The notes under the pieces are model-generated. The model made no database searches. It saw nothing but the letters and a program-made list of their open reading frames with translations, and had not been told where the DNA came from. The position numbers and the translations under genes are program-made. Below, in pieces: positions 33,751 through 47,745 of a stretch of DNA of 64,000 nt. This DNA is from Anaspis maculata (lineage: Eukaryota > Arthropoda > Insecta > Coleoptera > Scraptiidae): NCBI GenBank assembly GCA_949128115.1, contig OX421966.1:1550001-1614000 (forward strand), read 5' to 3'. Numbering within the stretch: the first letter of the stretch is position 1; every line of letters starts with the position of its first letter.

Positions 33751-34424
33751 ACAGGGTGATACGTAAAATAGTGCAAAACTGCATCAACGACTTCATCGTA
33801 CCCCCTTCTGTCGAAAATATTCTTATTTATATTCTTATTCTTATACAAAAATCATGGAGTGTCATGCATGTCTTATCTCAAAACGGTTCTTGAATAACCG
33901 AGATTGAAAATCCACACTGGAGATATTAACTTTTATGTTGAATGTTAACAGATTTGCGAAGCTCTGGCATAGAACAAGCAGAAAAAGTATAGGTAACGTC
34001 CAGGGGGCTTTATGCTTTACCCCACTCGGAGGCTGAAGTTATACTTAGTTGTCATGTTCAGGGGAAGGGGCTGAAAATAGAACACGTTCCACATGCGAAA
34101 TTGTGATGAAATTCCTAGTGAAATTCCAACGAAATTTAACGTACGGAAAAAAGGCAATGACAACCACTTGAAAAAGTGCTCCCTGCTTGGCCCCACACCA
34201 AATATTCGGGTTGTGTTGGAAGTAAAATTGCCCCGAACTATTGTGGAAACAATCTTGCCCAATATCAACATCCATTCTTCAAAATCAAAAGTGACTTCAT
34301 TTCGCATGCCAACATGGCAAATCTGTATCTGGTTTTGTATTGGAAAACATAAAAAAACTTTTCTTGACAAATAGAGGTACGATGAAGTCGGTGCAATCTT
34401 GCAGCATTTTACGTACCACCCTGT
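33751..34424. mobile_element. ACAGGGTG MITE, 674 bp, flanked by TA
   Basis: The left end ACAGGGTGATACGTAAAATA pairs with the right end ACGTACCACCCTGT. Pairing continues through GACTTCATCGTACC on the left and GGTACGATGAAGTC on the right. T precedes and A follows, so a TA target is possible. Open frames on both strands at 34017-34374 come from this element. Its right 130 bp form the start of every array monomer. Confidence 0.8.
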
Positions 34425-36798
34425 AAAAATTTTGGATTGAGCTTCTCAACAATCACCTTCTCAGGAAAGGTTACATAACAGAAGCATTGGGCTAATCAAC
34501 ACAACCAACAAAATGGAAATCGAATCCGACAATCAGAAGTTATTGGCCTTCAAAGTCGAACAATTTTTCTGATAGCGACAACGTCGTTGTCCAGCAGTAT
34601 ATACCAGGTGAGCATTTGAAAACTATCCACCTGTAATGAATACCGATTCCTTACGAAGATGTCTTCGAGCAAAAACGGATCGATTTTCATATCGAGGGGG
34701 ACATGAAACAAACATTGGCGAATTTCCATCTTCAACCCCTTGGCCCCACTCACTCAAGCTCTGAAATTTCCATTGACACCACCTATTTCGTGATACATCA
34801 AATCAAACACGATTGAAGTCTCTTCCTTATGAAATATTCATGAATAATATAGTTGTTTTTTTTTTGGAAATTCAGTCATCCGAACAATACAGACGTATCT
34901 TGGAGAATTCAGACTTTATCTCGAAACTTCACATTACTGTGAAATTCAGACGTTATCTAGGAAATTCTGTATCTTATTAGTGGAGCTTATATCCCAGAAA
35001 ATCTAGATTTTTTCGTGACGTGGACTCCATGGAAATAGAAAATTCAGATTCAAAGTATACTTATTTCAGGAATTAAAAACTTACTTTGAAATATTCATCA
35101 ACTTTGTACTGTGAAATCGGTTGAAATAATCAATTTTATAGACAAAACTCTACTTTGTAGCGACAATTTCTTCAAATCCTTCAACTTCATAGAGAGAATC
35201 TAAATGAATTCATAATTTTTTATAGTGGGAATTCCACTTAATTCAAGTTTGTAATGACAGTTTTGCTGAAGATGTCAACTTTGTTCGAGCATTCCTCAAA
35301 ATTCATCAAGTTAATAGCAAACACTGAAGAAAATTCATCAGCTTTGTAGCAAGAAATTCGTTGGATTCATGAACTTTCTCGTGGGAAATTCACTTCGTAG
35401 CTAAGATTTCTCCAAATTCATAAACTTTATCGTGAAATTCTAGATAAATTTATAATCTATACTTTCGAAAATTCGCTCAATTCATCAAGTTTATAATGAC
35501 AATTTCGCTGAAGATATCAACCTCGTAGTGAGGATCTCTCGAAACTTATCAACTTCGTAGTAAAAATTTCTATAAATTCATCAGCTTTTCAGTAAGAATT
35601 TCACCAAGTTCAATCAATTTATCATGACAATTTCACCTGGAGGTATTAAGTTCGTAGCAAAATCTTTCCGAAATTTATTAACTTCTTAGCGGGAATTTCT
35701 CGAAATTCATCAACTTTATAGTAAGAATCTCGATGGATTCATCAACCTCATAGTGAAAACTTCACTAAATTCATCAAGTCTATAATGGCAATTTCGCTGA
35801 AAGTACAACTTCATAGCGGGAGTTTCTTGAAATTCATCACCTCCATAGAGAGAGTTCCCCGGAATTTACCAACTTCATAGCAATAATTGTGCAAGAGCCA
35901 TCAACTTTGTAGCGGGAATTGCTTTAAACCCAAAAGTTGATTGTAAGATATTGGCCAAATCATCAACTTCTTTGAACTCACCACGTCATTGTAAAAATTG
36001 TGTCCAATAATAAACTTTGGAGTGAGGATTTGGCTTTGTTGTGACGATTTCTCTAGATTCATCAACTCATCAGTGGAAAATTTGACAAATTAATCGACAA
36101 TACTTGAAATTTATCACTTTGTGAGTAAAATAATGCCCATAAGCAACATTGTAGTGAAATTCTCATCGACTTTATAGTGAGAATCTTGGACAAATTCATC
36201 ATGTTTTAAGTGAGAATTGCACTGAATTCATCAAAGAATCTTGATGGTAGCTCTAGCTCTTAATACTAACAAATCAACTGAATTCATCAAGCTCAAAATA
36301 AAAATTTTGCTTCAAGTATCAACTCTGTAGCACGATTTTCTCAAAATGTACTAAGTTCATAGCAAGAATTGTGCTGAATTTATCAACTTTGTCGTATCAA
36401 ATTCATCAACTTGAAAATGAGAACTTTGCTTCGTAGCCAGGAATTTTCTAAATTCATCAACTTCATAGTGAGGATCTTGGATAGATTCATCTATTTTATT
36501 TTATAGTGAGAATGTCAGTGAATTCATCAAACTCATAATGGAAATTTCGCTAAAGGTATCAACGTTGCAGCAAGAATCTCGTGAAATTCGACAGCTTCTT
36601 CGCAGCGAGAACGACTCGAAATCTATCAACTTTATAGCAAGAATTGTGCTAGATTCATCAACTTTGTATAGCAAAATTGCTCGAAATTTAATAAGGTCAT
36701 TATAAGATGAATTCATCAACTTTGTAGTGTGGAATTCGTTGGATCATCAGCTTTTTTAGTGATAACTTAACTGAAAAGTTGAAGTTAAAGTTAAACTT
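34293..36798 (+). repeat. Array monomer 1 (2506 bp, with a 200-bp deletion)
   Basis: It lacks about 203 bp present in all other full monomers (compare 38069-38271). The gap lies between two ATCAACTTCGTAG words, as expected from recombination between subrepeats. Several substitutions are private to it, as is common for edge monomers. Confidence 0.85.
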
Positions 36799-39507
36799 GA
36801 CTTCATTTCGCATGCCAACATGGCAAATTTGTATCTGGTTTCGTATTGGAAAACATAAAAAAACTTTTCTTGACAAATAGAGGTACGATGAAGTCGGTGC
36901 AATCTTGCAGCATTTTATGTACCACCCTGTAAAAATTTTGGATTGAGCTTCTCAACAATCACCTTCTCAGGAAAGGTTACATAACAGAAGCATTGGGCTA
37001 ATCAACACAACCAACAAAATGGAAATCGAATCCGACAATCAGAAGTTATTGGCCTTCAAAGTCGAACAATTTTTCTGATAGCGACAACGTCGTTGTCCAG
37101 CAGTATATACCAGGTGAGCATTTGAAAACTATCCACCTGTAATGAATACCGATTCCTTACGAAGATGTCTTCGAGCAAAAACGGATCGATTTTCATATCG
37201 AGGGGGACATGAAACAAACATTGGCGAATTTCCATCTTCAACCCCTTGGCCCCACTCACTCAAGCTCTGAAATTTCCATTGACACCACCTATTTCGTGAT
37301 ACATCAAATCAAACACGATTGAAGTCTCTTCCTTATGAAATATTCATGAATAATATAGTTGTTTTTTTTTTTGGAAATTCAGTCATCCGAACAATACAGA
37401 CGTATCTTGGAGAATTCAGACTTTATCTCGAAACTTCACATTACTGTGAAATTCAGACGTTATCTAGGAAATTCTGTATCTTATTAGTGGAGCTTATATC
37501 CCAGAAATTCTAGATTTTTTCGTGACGTGGACTCTATGGAAATTGAAAATTCAGATTCAAAGTATACTTATTCCAGGAATTAAAAACTCACTTTGGAATA
37601 TTCATCAACTTTGTACTGTGAAATCGGTTGAAATAATCAATTTTATAGACAAAACTCTACTTCGTAGCGACAATTTCTCCAAATCCTTCAACTTCATAGA
37701 GAGAATCTAAATGAATTCATAATTTTTTATAGTGGGAATTCCACTTAATTCAAGTTTGTAATGACAGTTTTGCTGAAGATGTCAACTTTGTATCGAGCAT
37801 TTCTCAAAATTCATCAAGTTAATGGCAAACACTGAAGAAAATTCATCAGCTCTGTAGTAAGAAATTCGTTAGATTCATGAACTTTCTCGTGAGAAATTCA
37901 CTTCGTAGCTAAGATTTTTCCAAATTCATAAACTTTATCGTGAAATTCTAGATAAATTTATAATCTATACTTTCAAGAATTCGCTCAATTCATCAAGTTT
38001 ATAATGACAATTTCGCTAAAGATATCAACCTTGTAGTGAGAATCTCTCGAAATTTATCAACTTCGTAGGCGGAATTTTTTGACGTTGATCAACTTTATAG
38101 TGAAAGCTGTGCTTGATTCAGCAAGTGTGTACAAGAATCTGTGAAAATTCATCGATTCATAACAAGAACTGACTGAATTCATCAACTTCACAAGATCACA
38201 ATGTCAATTCCGAAGTTCAAAGTTCATAGCAAAAATTGTGTGAAATTTGTTGAATCTATCAACTTCGTAGTAAAAATTTCAATAAATTCATCAGCTTTTC
38301 AGTAAGAATTTCACCAAGTTCATTAAATTTATCATGACAATTTCACCTGGAGGTATTAAGTTCGTAGCAAAATCTTTCCGAAATTTATCAACTTCTTGGC
38401 GGGAATTTCTCGAAATTCATCAACTTTATAGTAAAAATCTCGATGGATTCATCAACCTCATAGTGAAAACTTCACTAAATTCATCAAGTCTATAATGGCA
38501 ATTTCGCTGAAAGTACAACTTCATAGCGGGAATTTCTCGAAATTCATCACCTCCATGGAGAGAGTTCCCCGGAATTTACCAACTTCATAGCAATAATTGT
38601 GCAAGAGCCATCAACTTTGTAGCGGGAATTGCTTTAAACCCAAAAGTTGATTGTAAGAATTTGGCCAAATCATCAACTTCTTTAAACTCACCACGTTATT
38701 GTAAAAATTGTGTCCAATAATAAACCTTGGAGTGAGGATTTGGCTTTGTTGTGACGATTTCTCTAGATTCATCAACTCATCAGTGAAAAATTTGACAAAT
38801 TAGTCGACAATACTTGAAATTAATCACTTTGTGAGTGAAATAATGCCCATAAGCAACATTGTAGTGAAATTCTCATCGACTTTATAGTGAGAGTCTCGAC
38901 AAATTCATCATGTTCAAAGTGAGAATTGCACTGAATTCATCAAAGAATCTTGATGGTAGCCCTAGCTCTTTATACTAACAAATCAACTGAATTCATCAAG
39001 CTCAAAATAAAAATTTCGCTTCAAGTATCAACTTTGTAGCACGATTTTCTCAAAATGTATCAAGTTCATAGCAAGAATTTTGCTGAATTTATCAACTTTG
39101 TCGTATCAAATTCATAAACTTGAAAATGAGAACTTTGCTTCGTAGCCAGGAATTTTCTAAATTCATCAACTTCATAGTGAGGATCTTGGATAGATTCATC
39201 TATTTTATTTTATAGTGAGAATGTCAGTGAATTCATCAAACTCATAATGAAAATTTCGCTGAAGGTATCAACGTTGCAGCAAGAATCTCGCGAAATTCGA
39301 CAGCTTCTTCGCAGCGAGAACGACTCGAAATCTATCAACTTTATAGCAAGAATTGTGCTAGATTCATCAACTTTGTATAGCAAAATTGCTCGAAATTTAA
39401 TAAGGTCATTATAAGATGAATTCATCAACTTTGTAGTGTGGAATTCGTTGGATCATCAGCTTTTTTAGTGATAACTTAACTGAAAAGTTAAAGTTAAAGT
39501 TAAAAGT
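36799..39507 (+). repeat. Array monomer 2 (2709 bp)
   Basis: It shares private variants with monomer 5: CTCCATGGAGAGAG (38548 and 46789) and AATAAACCTTGGAG (38718 and 46955). Confidence 0.85.
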
Positions 39508-42343
39508 GACTTCATTTCGCATGCCAACATGGCAAATCTGTATCTGGTTTCGTATTGGAAAACATAAAAAAACTTTTCTTGACAAATAGAGGTACGATGA
39601 AGTCGGTGCAATCTTGCAGCATTTCACGTACCACCCTGTAAAAATTTTAGATGGAGCTTTTCAACAATCACCTTCTCAGGAAAGGTTACATAACAGAAGC
39701 ATTGGGCTAATCAACACAACCAACAAAATGGAAATCGAATCCGACAATCAGAAGTTATTAGCCTTTAAAGTCGAACAATTTTTCTGATAGCGACAACGTC
39801 GTTGTCCAGCAGTATATACCAAGTGAGCATTTGAAAACTATCCACCTGTAATGAATACCGATTCCTTACGAAGATGTCTTCGAGCAAAAACGGATCGATT
39901 TTCATATCGAGGGGGACATGAAACAAACATTGGCGAATTTCCATCTTCAACCCCTTGGCCCCACTCACTCAAGCTCTGAAATTTCCATTGACACCACCTT
40001 TTTCGTGATACATCAAATCAAACACGATTGAAGTCTCTTCCTTATGAAATATCCATGAATAATATAGTTGTTTTTTTTTTTGGAAATTCAGTCATCCGAA
40101 CAATACAGACGTATCTTGAAGAATTCAGACTTTATCTCGAAACTTCACATCACTGTGAAATTCAGACGTTATCTAGGAAATTCTGTATCTTATTAGTGGA
40201 GCTTTTATCCCAGAAATTCTAGATTTTTTCGTGACGTGGACTCCATGGAAATTGAAAATTCAGATTCAAAGTATACTTATTCCAGGAATTAAAAACTCAC
40301 TTTGGAATATTCATCAACTTTGTACTGTGAAGTCGGTTGAAATAATCAATTTTATAGACAAAACTCCACTTCGTAGCGACAATTTCTCCAAATCCTTCAA
40401 CTTCATAGAGAGAATCTAAATGAATTCATAATTTTTTATAGTGGGAATTCCACTTAATTCAAGTTTGTAATGACAGTTTTGCTGAAGATGTCAACTTTGT
40501 ATCGAGCATTCCTCAAAATTCATCAAGTTAATAGCAAACACTGAAGAAAATTCATCAGCTTTGTAGCAAGAAATTCGTTGGATTCATGAACTTTCTCGTG
40601 AGAAATTCACTTCGTAGCTAAGATTTCTCCAAATTCATAAACTTTATCGTGAAATTCTAGATAAATTTATAATCTATACTTTCAAAAATTCGCTCAATTC
40701 ATCAAGTTTATAATGACAATTTCGCTAAAGATATCAACCTCGTAGTGAGAATCTCTCGAAATTTATCAACTTCGTAGGCGGAATTTTTTGACATTGATCA
40801 ACTTTATAGTGAAAGCTGTGCTCAATTCAGCAAGTGTGTACAAGAATCTGTAAAAATTCATCGATTCATAACAAGAACTGACTGAATTCATCAAGTTCAC
40901 AAGATCACAATGTCAATTCCGAAGTTCAAAGTTCATAGCAAAAATTGTGTGAAATTTGTTGAATTTATCAACTTCGTAGTAAAAATTCCAATAAATTCAT
41001 CAGCTTTTCAGTAAGAATTTCACCAAGTTCATTGAATTTATCATGACAATTTCACCTGGAGGTATCAAGTTCGTAGCAAAATCTTTCCGAAATTTATCTA
41101 CTTCTTAGCGGGAATTTCTCGAAATCCATCAACTTTATAGTAAATATCTCGATGGATCCATCAACCTCATAGTGAAAACTTCACTAAATTCATCAAGTCT
41201 ATAATGGCAATTTCGCTAAAAGTACAACTTCATAGCGGGAATTTCTCGAAATTCATCAACTTTATAGTGAATATCTCGATGGATCCATCAACCTCATAGT
41301 GAAAACTTCACTAAATTCATCAAGTCTATAATGGCAATTTCGCTGAAAGTACAACTTCATAGCGGGAATTTCTCGAAATTCATCACCTCCATAGAGAGAG
41401 TTCCCCGGAATTTACCAACTTCATAGCAATAATTGTGCAAGAGCCATCAACTTTGTAGCGGGAATTGCTTTAAACCCAAATGTTGATTGTAAGAGTTTGG
41501 CCAAATCATCAACTTCTTTAAACTCACCACGTTATTGTGGAAATTGTGTCCAATAATAAACTTTGGAGTGAGGATTTGGCTTTGTTGTGACGATTTCTCT
41601 AGATTCATAAACTCATCAGTGGAAAATTTGACAAATTAATCGACAATACTTGAAATTAATCACTTTGTGAGCAAAATAATGCCAATAAGCAACATTGTAG
41701 TGAAATTCTCATCGACTTTATAGTGAGAATCTCGACAAATTCATCATGTTCAAAGTGAGAATTGCACTGAATTCATCAAAGAATCTTGATGGTAGCTCTA
41801 GCTCTTTATACTAACAAATCAACTGAATTCATCAAGCTCAAAATAAAAATTTCGCTTCAAGTATCAACTTTGTAGCACGATTTTCTCAAAATGTATCAAG
41901 TTCGTAGCAAGAATTGTGCTGAATTTATCAACTTTGTCGTATCAAATTCATCAACTTGAAAATGAGAACTTTGCTTCGTAGCCAGGAATTTTCTAAATTC
42001 ATCAACTTCATAGTGAGGATCTTGGATAGATTCATCTATTTTATTTTATAGTGAGAATGTCAGTGAATTCATCAAACTCATAATGAAAATTTCGCTGAAG
42101 GTATCAACGTTGCAGCAAGAATCTCGTGAAATTCGACAGCTTCTTCGCAGCGAGAACGACTCGAAATCTATCAACTTTATAGCAAAAATTGTGCTAGATT
42201 CATCAACTTTGCATAGCAAAATTGCTCGAAATTTAATAAAGTCATTATAAGATGAATTCATCAACTTTGTAGTGTGGAATTCGTTGGATCATCAGCTTTT
42301 TTAGTGGTAACTTAACTGAAAAGTTGAAGTTAAAGTTAAACTT
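39508..42343 (+). repeat. Array monomer 3 (2836 bp, with a 127-bp internal duplication)
   Basis: The segment starting TCAACCTCATAGTG at 41161 is repeated at 41288. Apart from that it pairs with monomer 6: both have ATTGTGGAAATTGTG (41534 and 49645) and AATGCCAATAAGC (about 41678 and 49789). Confidence 0.85.
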
Positions 42344-45037
42344 GACTTCATTTCGCATGCCAACATGGCAAATTTGTATCTGGTTTTGTATTGGAAAACA
42401 TAAAAAAACTTTTCTTGACAAATAGAGGTACGATGAAGTCGGTGCAATCTTGCAGCATTTTACGTACCACTCTGTAAAAATTTAAGATGGAGCTTTTCAA
42501 CAATCACCTTTTCAGGAAAGGTTACATAACAGAAGCATTGGGCTAATCAACACAACCAACAAAATGGAAATCGAATCCGACAATCAGAAGTTATTAGCCT
42601 TCAAAGTCTAACAATTTTTTTGATAGCGACAACTTCGTTGTCCAGCAGTATATACCAGGTGAGCATTTGAAAACTATCCACCTGTAATGAATACCGATTC
42701 CTTACGAAGATGTCTTCGAGCAAAAACGGATCGATTTTCATATCGAGGGGGACATGAAACAAACATTGGCGAATTTCCATCTTCAACCCCTTGGCTCCAC
42801 TCACTCAAGCTCTGAAATTTCCATTGACACCACCTATTTCGTGATACATCAAATCAAACACGATTGAAGTCTCTTCCTTATGAAATATTCATGAATAATA
42901 TAGTTGTTTTTTTTTTGGAAATTCAGTCATCCGAACAATACAGACGTATCTTGGAGAATTCAGACTTTATCTCGAAACTTCACATCACTGTGAAATTCAG
43001 ACGTTATCTAGGAAATTCTGTATCTTATTAGTAGAGCTTATATCCCAGAAATTCTAGATTTTTTCGTGACGTGGACTCCATGGAAATTGAAAATTCAGAT
43101 TCAAAGTATACTTATTCCAGGAATTAAAAACTCACTTTGGAATATTCATCAACTTTGTACTGTGGAATCGGTTGAAATAATCAATTTTATAGACAAAACT
43201 CCACTTCGTAGCGACAATTTCTCCAAATCCTTCAACTTCATAGAGAGAATCTGAATGAATTCATAATTTTTTATAGTGGGAATTCCACTTAATTCAAGTT
43301 TGCAATGACAGTTTTGCTGAAGATGTCAACTTTGTATCTAGCATTCCTCAAAATTCATCAAGTTAATAGCAAACACTGGAGAAAATTCATCAGCTTTGTA
43401 GCAAGAAATTCGTTGGATTCATGAACTTTCTCGTGAAAAATTCACTTCGTAGCTAAGATTTCTCCAAATTCATAAACTTTATCGTGAAATTCTAGATAAA
43501 TTTATTATCTATACTTTCAAGAATTCGCTCAATTCATCAAGTTTATAATGACAATTTCGCTGAAGATATCAACCTCGCAGCGAGAATCAACTTCGTAGGC
43601 GGAATTTTTTGACGTTGATCAACTTTATAGTGAAAGCTGTGCTTAATTCAGCAAGTGTGTACAAGAATCTGTAAAAATTCATCGATTCATAACAAGAACT
43701 GACTGAATTCATCAAGTTCACAAGATCACAATGTCAATTCCAAAGTTCAAAGTTCATAGCAAAAATTGTGTGAAATTTGTTGAATTTATCATTTTCGTAG
43801 TAAAAATTCCAATAAATTCATCAGCTTTTCAGTAAGAATTTCACCTAGTTCATTGAATTTATCATGACAATTTCACCTGGAGGTATCAAGTTCGTAGCAA
43901 AATCTTTCCGAAATTTATCTACTTCTTAGCGGGAATTTCTCGAAATTCATCAACTTTATGGTAAATATCTCGATGGATCCATCAACCTCATAGTGAAAAC
44001 TTCACTAAATTCATCAAGTCTATAATGGCGATTTCGCTGAAAGTACAACTTCATAGCGGGAATTTCTTGAAATTCATCACCTCCATAGAGAGAGTTCCCC
44101 GGAATTTACCAACTTCATAGCAATAATTGTGCAAGAGCCATCAACTTTGTAGCGGGAATTGCTTTAAACCCAAAAGTTGATTGTGAGAATTTGGCCAAAT
44201 CATCAACTTCTTTAAACTCACCACATTATTGTAAAAATTGTGTCCAATAATAAACTTTGGAGTGAGGATTTGGCTTTGTTGTGACGATTTCTCTAGATTC
44301 ATCAACTCATCAGTGAAAAATTTGACAAATTAATCGACAATACTTGAAATTAATCACTTTGTGAGTAAAATAATGCCCATAAGCAACATTGTAGTGAAAT
44401 TCTCATCGACTTTGTAGTGAGAATCTCGACAGATTCATCATGTTTAAAGTGAGAATTGCACTGAATTCATCAAAGAATCTTGATGGTAGCTCTAGCTCTT
44501 TATACTAACAAAACAACTGAATTCATCAAGCTCAAAATAAAAATTTCGCTTCAAGTATCAACTTTGTAGCACGATTTTCTCAAAATGTATTAAGTTCATA
44601 GCAAGAATTGTGCTGAACTTATCAACTTTGTCGTATCAAATTCATCAACTTGAAAATGAGAACTTTGCTTCGTAGCCAGGAATTTATTAAATTCATCAAC
44701 TTCATAATGAGGATCTTGGATAGATTCATCTATTTTATTTTATAGTGAGAATGTCAGTGAATTCATCAAACTCATAATGAAAATTCCGCTGAAGGTATCA
44801 ACGTTGCAGCAAGAATCTCGCGAAATTCGACAGCTTCTTCGCAGCGAGAACGATTCGAAATCTATCAACTTTATAGCAAGAATTGTGCTAGATTCATCAA
44901 CTTTGTATAGCAAAATTGCTCGAAATTCAATAAGGTCATTATAAGATGAATTCATCAACTTTGTAGTGTGGAATTCGTTGGATCATCAGCTTTTTCAGTG
45001 ATAACTTAACTGAAAAGTTAAAGTTAAAGTTAAAAGT
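42344..45037 (+). repeat. Array monomer 4 (2694 bp)
   Basis: It is entered through AAGTTAAACTTGACTTC, a junction form shared with monomers 2 and 7. Its start (AAATTTGTATCTGGTTTTG) is shared with monomer 7. Confidence 0.85.
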
Positions 45038-47745
45038 GACTTCATTTCGCATGCCAACATGGCAAATCTGTATCTGGTTTTGTATTGGAAAACACAAGAA
45101 AACTTTTCTTGACAAATAGAGGTACGATGAAGTCGGTGCAATCTTGCAGCATTTTACGTACCACCCTGTAAAAATTTTAGATGGAGCTTTTCAACAATCA
45201 CCTTCTCAGGAAAGGTTACATAACAGAAGCATTGGGCTAATCAACACAACCAACAAAATGGAAATCGAATCCGACAATCAGAAGTTATTGGCCTTCAAAG
45301 TCGAACAATTTTTCTGATAGCGACAACGTCGCTGTCCAGCAGTATATACCAGGTGAGCATTTGAAAACTATCCACCTGTAATGAATACCGATTCCTTACG
45401 AAGATGTCTTCGAGCAAAAACGGATCGATTTTCATATCGAGGGGGACATGAAACAAACATTGGCGAATTTCCATCTTCAACACCTTGGCCCCACTCACTC
45501 AAGCTCTGAAATTTTCATTGACACCACCTATTTCGTGATACATCAAATCAAACACGATAGAAGTCTCTTCCTTATGAAATATTCATGAATAATATAGTTG
45601 TTTTTTTTTGGAAATTCAGTCATCCGAACAATACAGACGTATCTTGGAGAATTCAGACTTTATCTCGAAACTTCACATCACTGTGAAATTCAGACGTCAT
45701 CTAGGAAATTCTGTATCTTATTAGTAGAGCTTATATCCCAGAAATTCTAGATTTTTTCGTGACGTGGACTCCATGGAAATTGAAAATTCAGATTCGAAGT
45801 ATACTTATTCCAGGAATTGAAAACTCACTTTGGAATATTCATCAACTTTGTACTGTGAAATCGGTTGAAATAATCAATTTTATAGACAAAACTCTACTTC
45901 GTAGCGACAATTTCTCCAAATCCTTCAACTTCATAGAGAGAATCTAAATGAATTCATCATTTTTTATAGTGGGAATTCCACTTAATTCAAGTTTGTAATG
46001 ACAGTTTTGCTGAAGATGTCAACTTTGTATCGAGCATTCCTCAAAATTCATCAAGTTAATAGCAAACACTGAAGAAAATTCATCAGCTTTGTAGCAAGAA
46101 ATTCGTTGGATTCATGAACTTTCTCGTGAGAAATTCACTTCGTAGCTAAGATTTCTCCAAATTCATAAACTTTATCGTGAAATTCTAGATAAATTTATAA
46201 TCTATACTTTCAAGAATTCGCTCAATTCATCAAGTTTATAATGACAATTTCGCTAAAGATATCAACCTCGTAGTGAGAATCTCTCGAAATTTATCGACTT
46301 CGTAGGCGGAATTTTTTGACGTTGATCAACTTTATAGTGAAAGCTGTGCTTGATTCAGCAAGTGTGTACAAGAATCTGTAAAAATTCATCGATTCATAAC
46401 AAGAACTGACTGAATTCATCAAGTTCACAAGATCACAATGTCAATTCCGAAGTTCAAAGTTCATAGCAAAAATTGTGTGAAATTTGTTGAATCTATCAAT
46501 TTCGTAGTAAAAATTTCAATAAATTCATCAGCTTTTCAGTAAGAATTTCACCAAGTTCATTAAATTTATCATGACAATTTCACCTGGAGGTATTAAGTTC
46601 GTAGCAAAATCTTTCCGAAATTTATCAACTTCTTAGCGGGAATTTCTCGAAATTCATCAACTTTATAGTAAAAATCTCGATGGATTCATCAACCTCATAG
46701 TGAAAACTTCACTAAATTCATCAAGTCTATAATGGCAATTTCGCTGAAAGTACAACTACATAGCGAGAATTTCTCGAAATTCATCACCTCCATGGAGAGA
46801 GTTCCCCGGAATTTACCAACTTCATAGCAATTATTGTGCAAGAGCCATCAACTTTGTAGCGGGAATTGCTTTAAACCCAAAAGTTGATTGTAAGAATTTG
46901 GCCAAATCATCAACTTCTTTAAACTCACCACGTTATTGTAAAAATTGTGTCCAATAATAAACCTTGGAGTGAGGATTTGGCTTTGTTGTGACGATTTCTC
47001 TAGATTCATCAACTCATCAGTGAAAAATTTGACAAATTAATCGACAATACTTGAAATTAATCACTTTGTGAGTGAAATAATGCCCATAAGCAACATTGTA
47101 GTGAAATTCTCATCGACTTCATAGTGAGAATCTCGACAAATTCATCATGTTCAAAGTGAGAATTGCACTGAATTCATCAAAGAATCTTGATGGTAGCTCT
47201 AGCTCTTTATACTAACAAATCAACTGAATTCATCAAGCTCAAAATAAAAATTTCGCTTCAAGTATCAACTTTGTAGGACGATTTTCTCAAAATGTATTAA
47301 ATTCATAGCAAGAATTGTGCTGAATTTATCATCTTTGTCGTATCAAATTCATCAACTTGAAAATGAGAACTTTGCTCCGTAGCCAGGAATTTTCTAAATT
47401 CATCAACTTCATAGTGAGGATCTTGAATAGATTCATCTATTTTATTTTATAGTGAGAATGTCAGTGAATTCATCAAACTCATAATGAAAATTTTGCTGAA
47501 GGTAATCAACGTTGCAGCAAGAATCTCGCGAAATTCGACAGCTTCTTCGCAGCGAGAACGACTCGAAATCTATCAACTTTATAGCAAGAATTGTGCTAGA
47601 TTCATCAACTTTGTATAGCAAAATTGCTCGAAATTTAATGAGGTCATTATAAGATGAATTCATCAACTTTGTAGTGTGGAATTCGTTGGATCATCAGCTT
47701 TTTCAGTGATAACTTAACTGAAAAGTTAAAGTTAAAGTTAAAAGT
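45038..47745 (+). repeat. Array monomer 5 (2708 bp)
   Basis: It pairs with monomer 2 by shared variants. A private one-base insertion (GAAGGTAATCAACG at about 47499) breaks the minus-strand frame that the other monomers keep, which argues against that frame being functional. Confidence 0.85.

Noticed and set aside
37056..37259. 67-residue minus-strand frame conserved in all seven monomers (also 34550, 39765, 42601, 45295, 48003 and 50711)
   Set aside because: Non-coding parts of the monomer are equally conserved, so this reflects recent duplication. A dN/dS test across many monomers would be needed to revive it.
39210..39428. 72-residue minus-strand frame repeated in each monomer
   Set aside because: It is read from the short-period repeat, and monomer 5 breaks it with a one-base insertion without other change.
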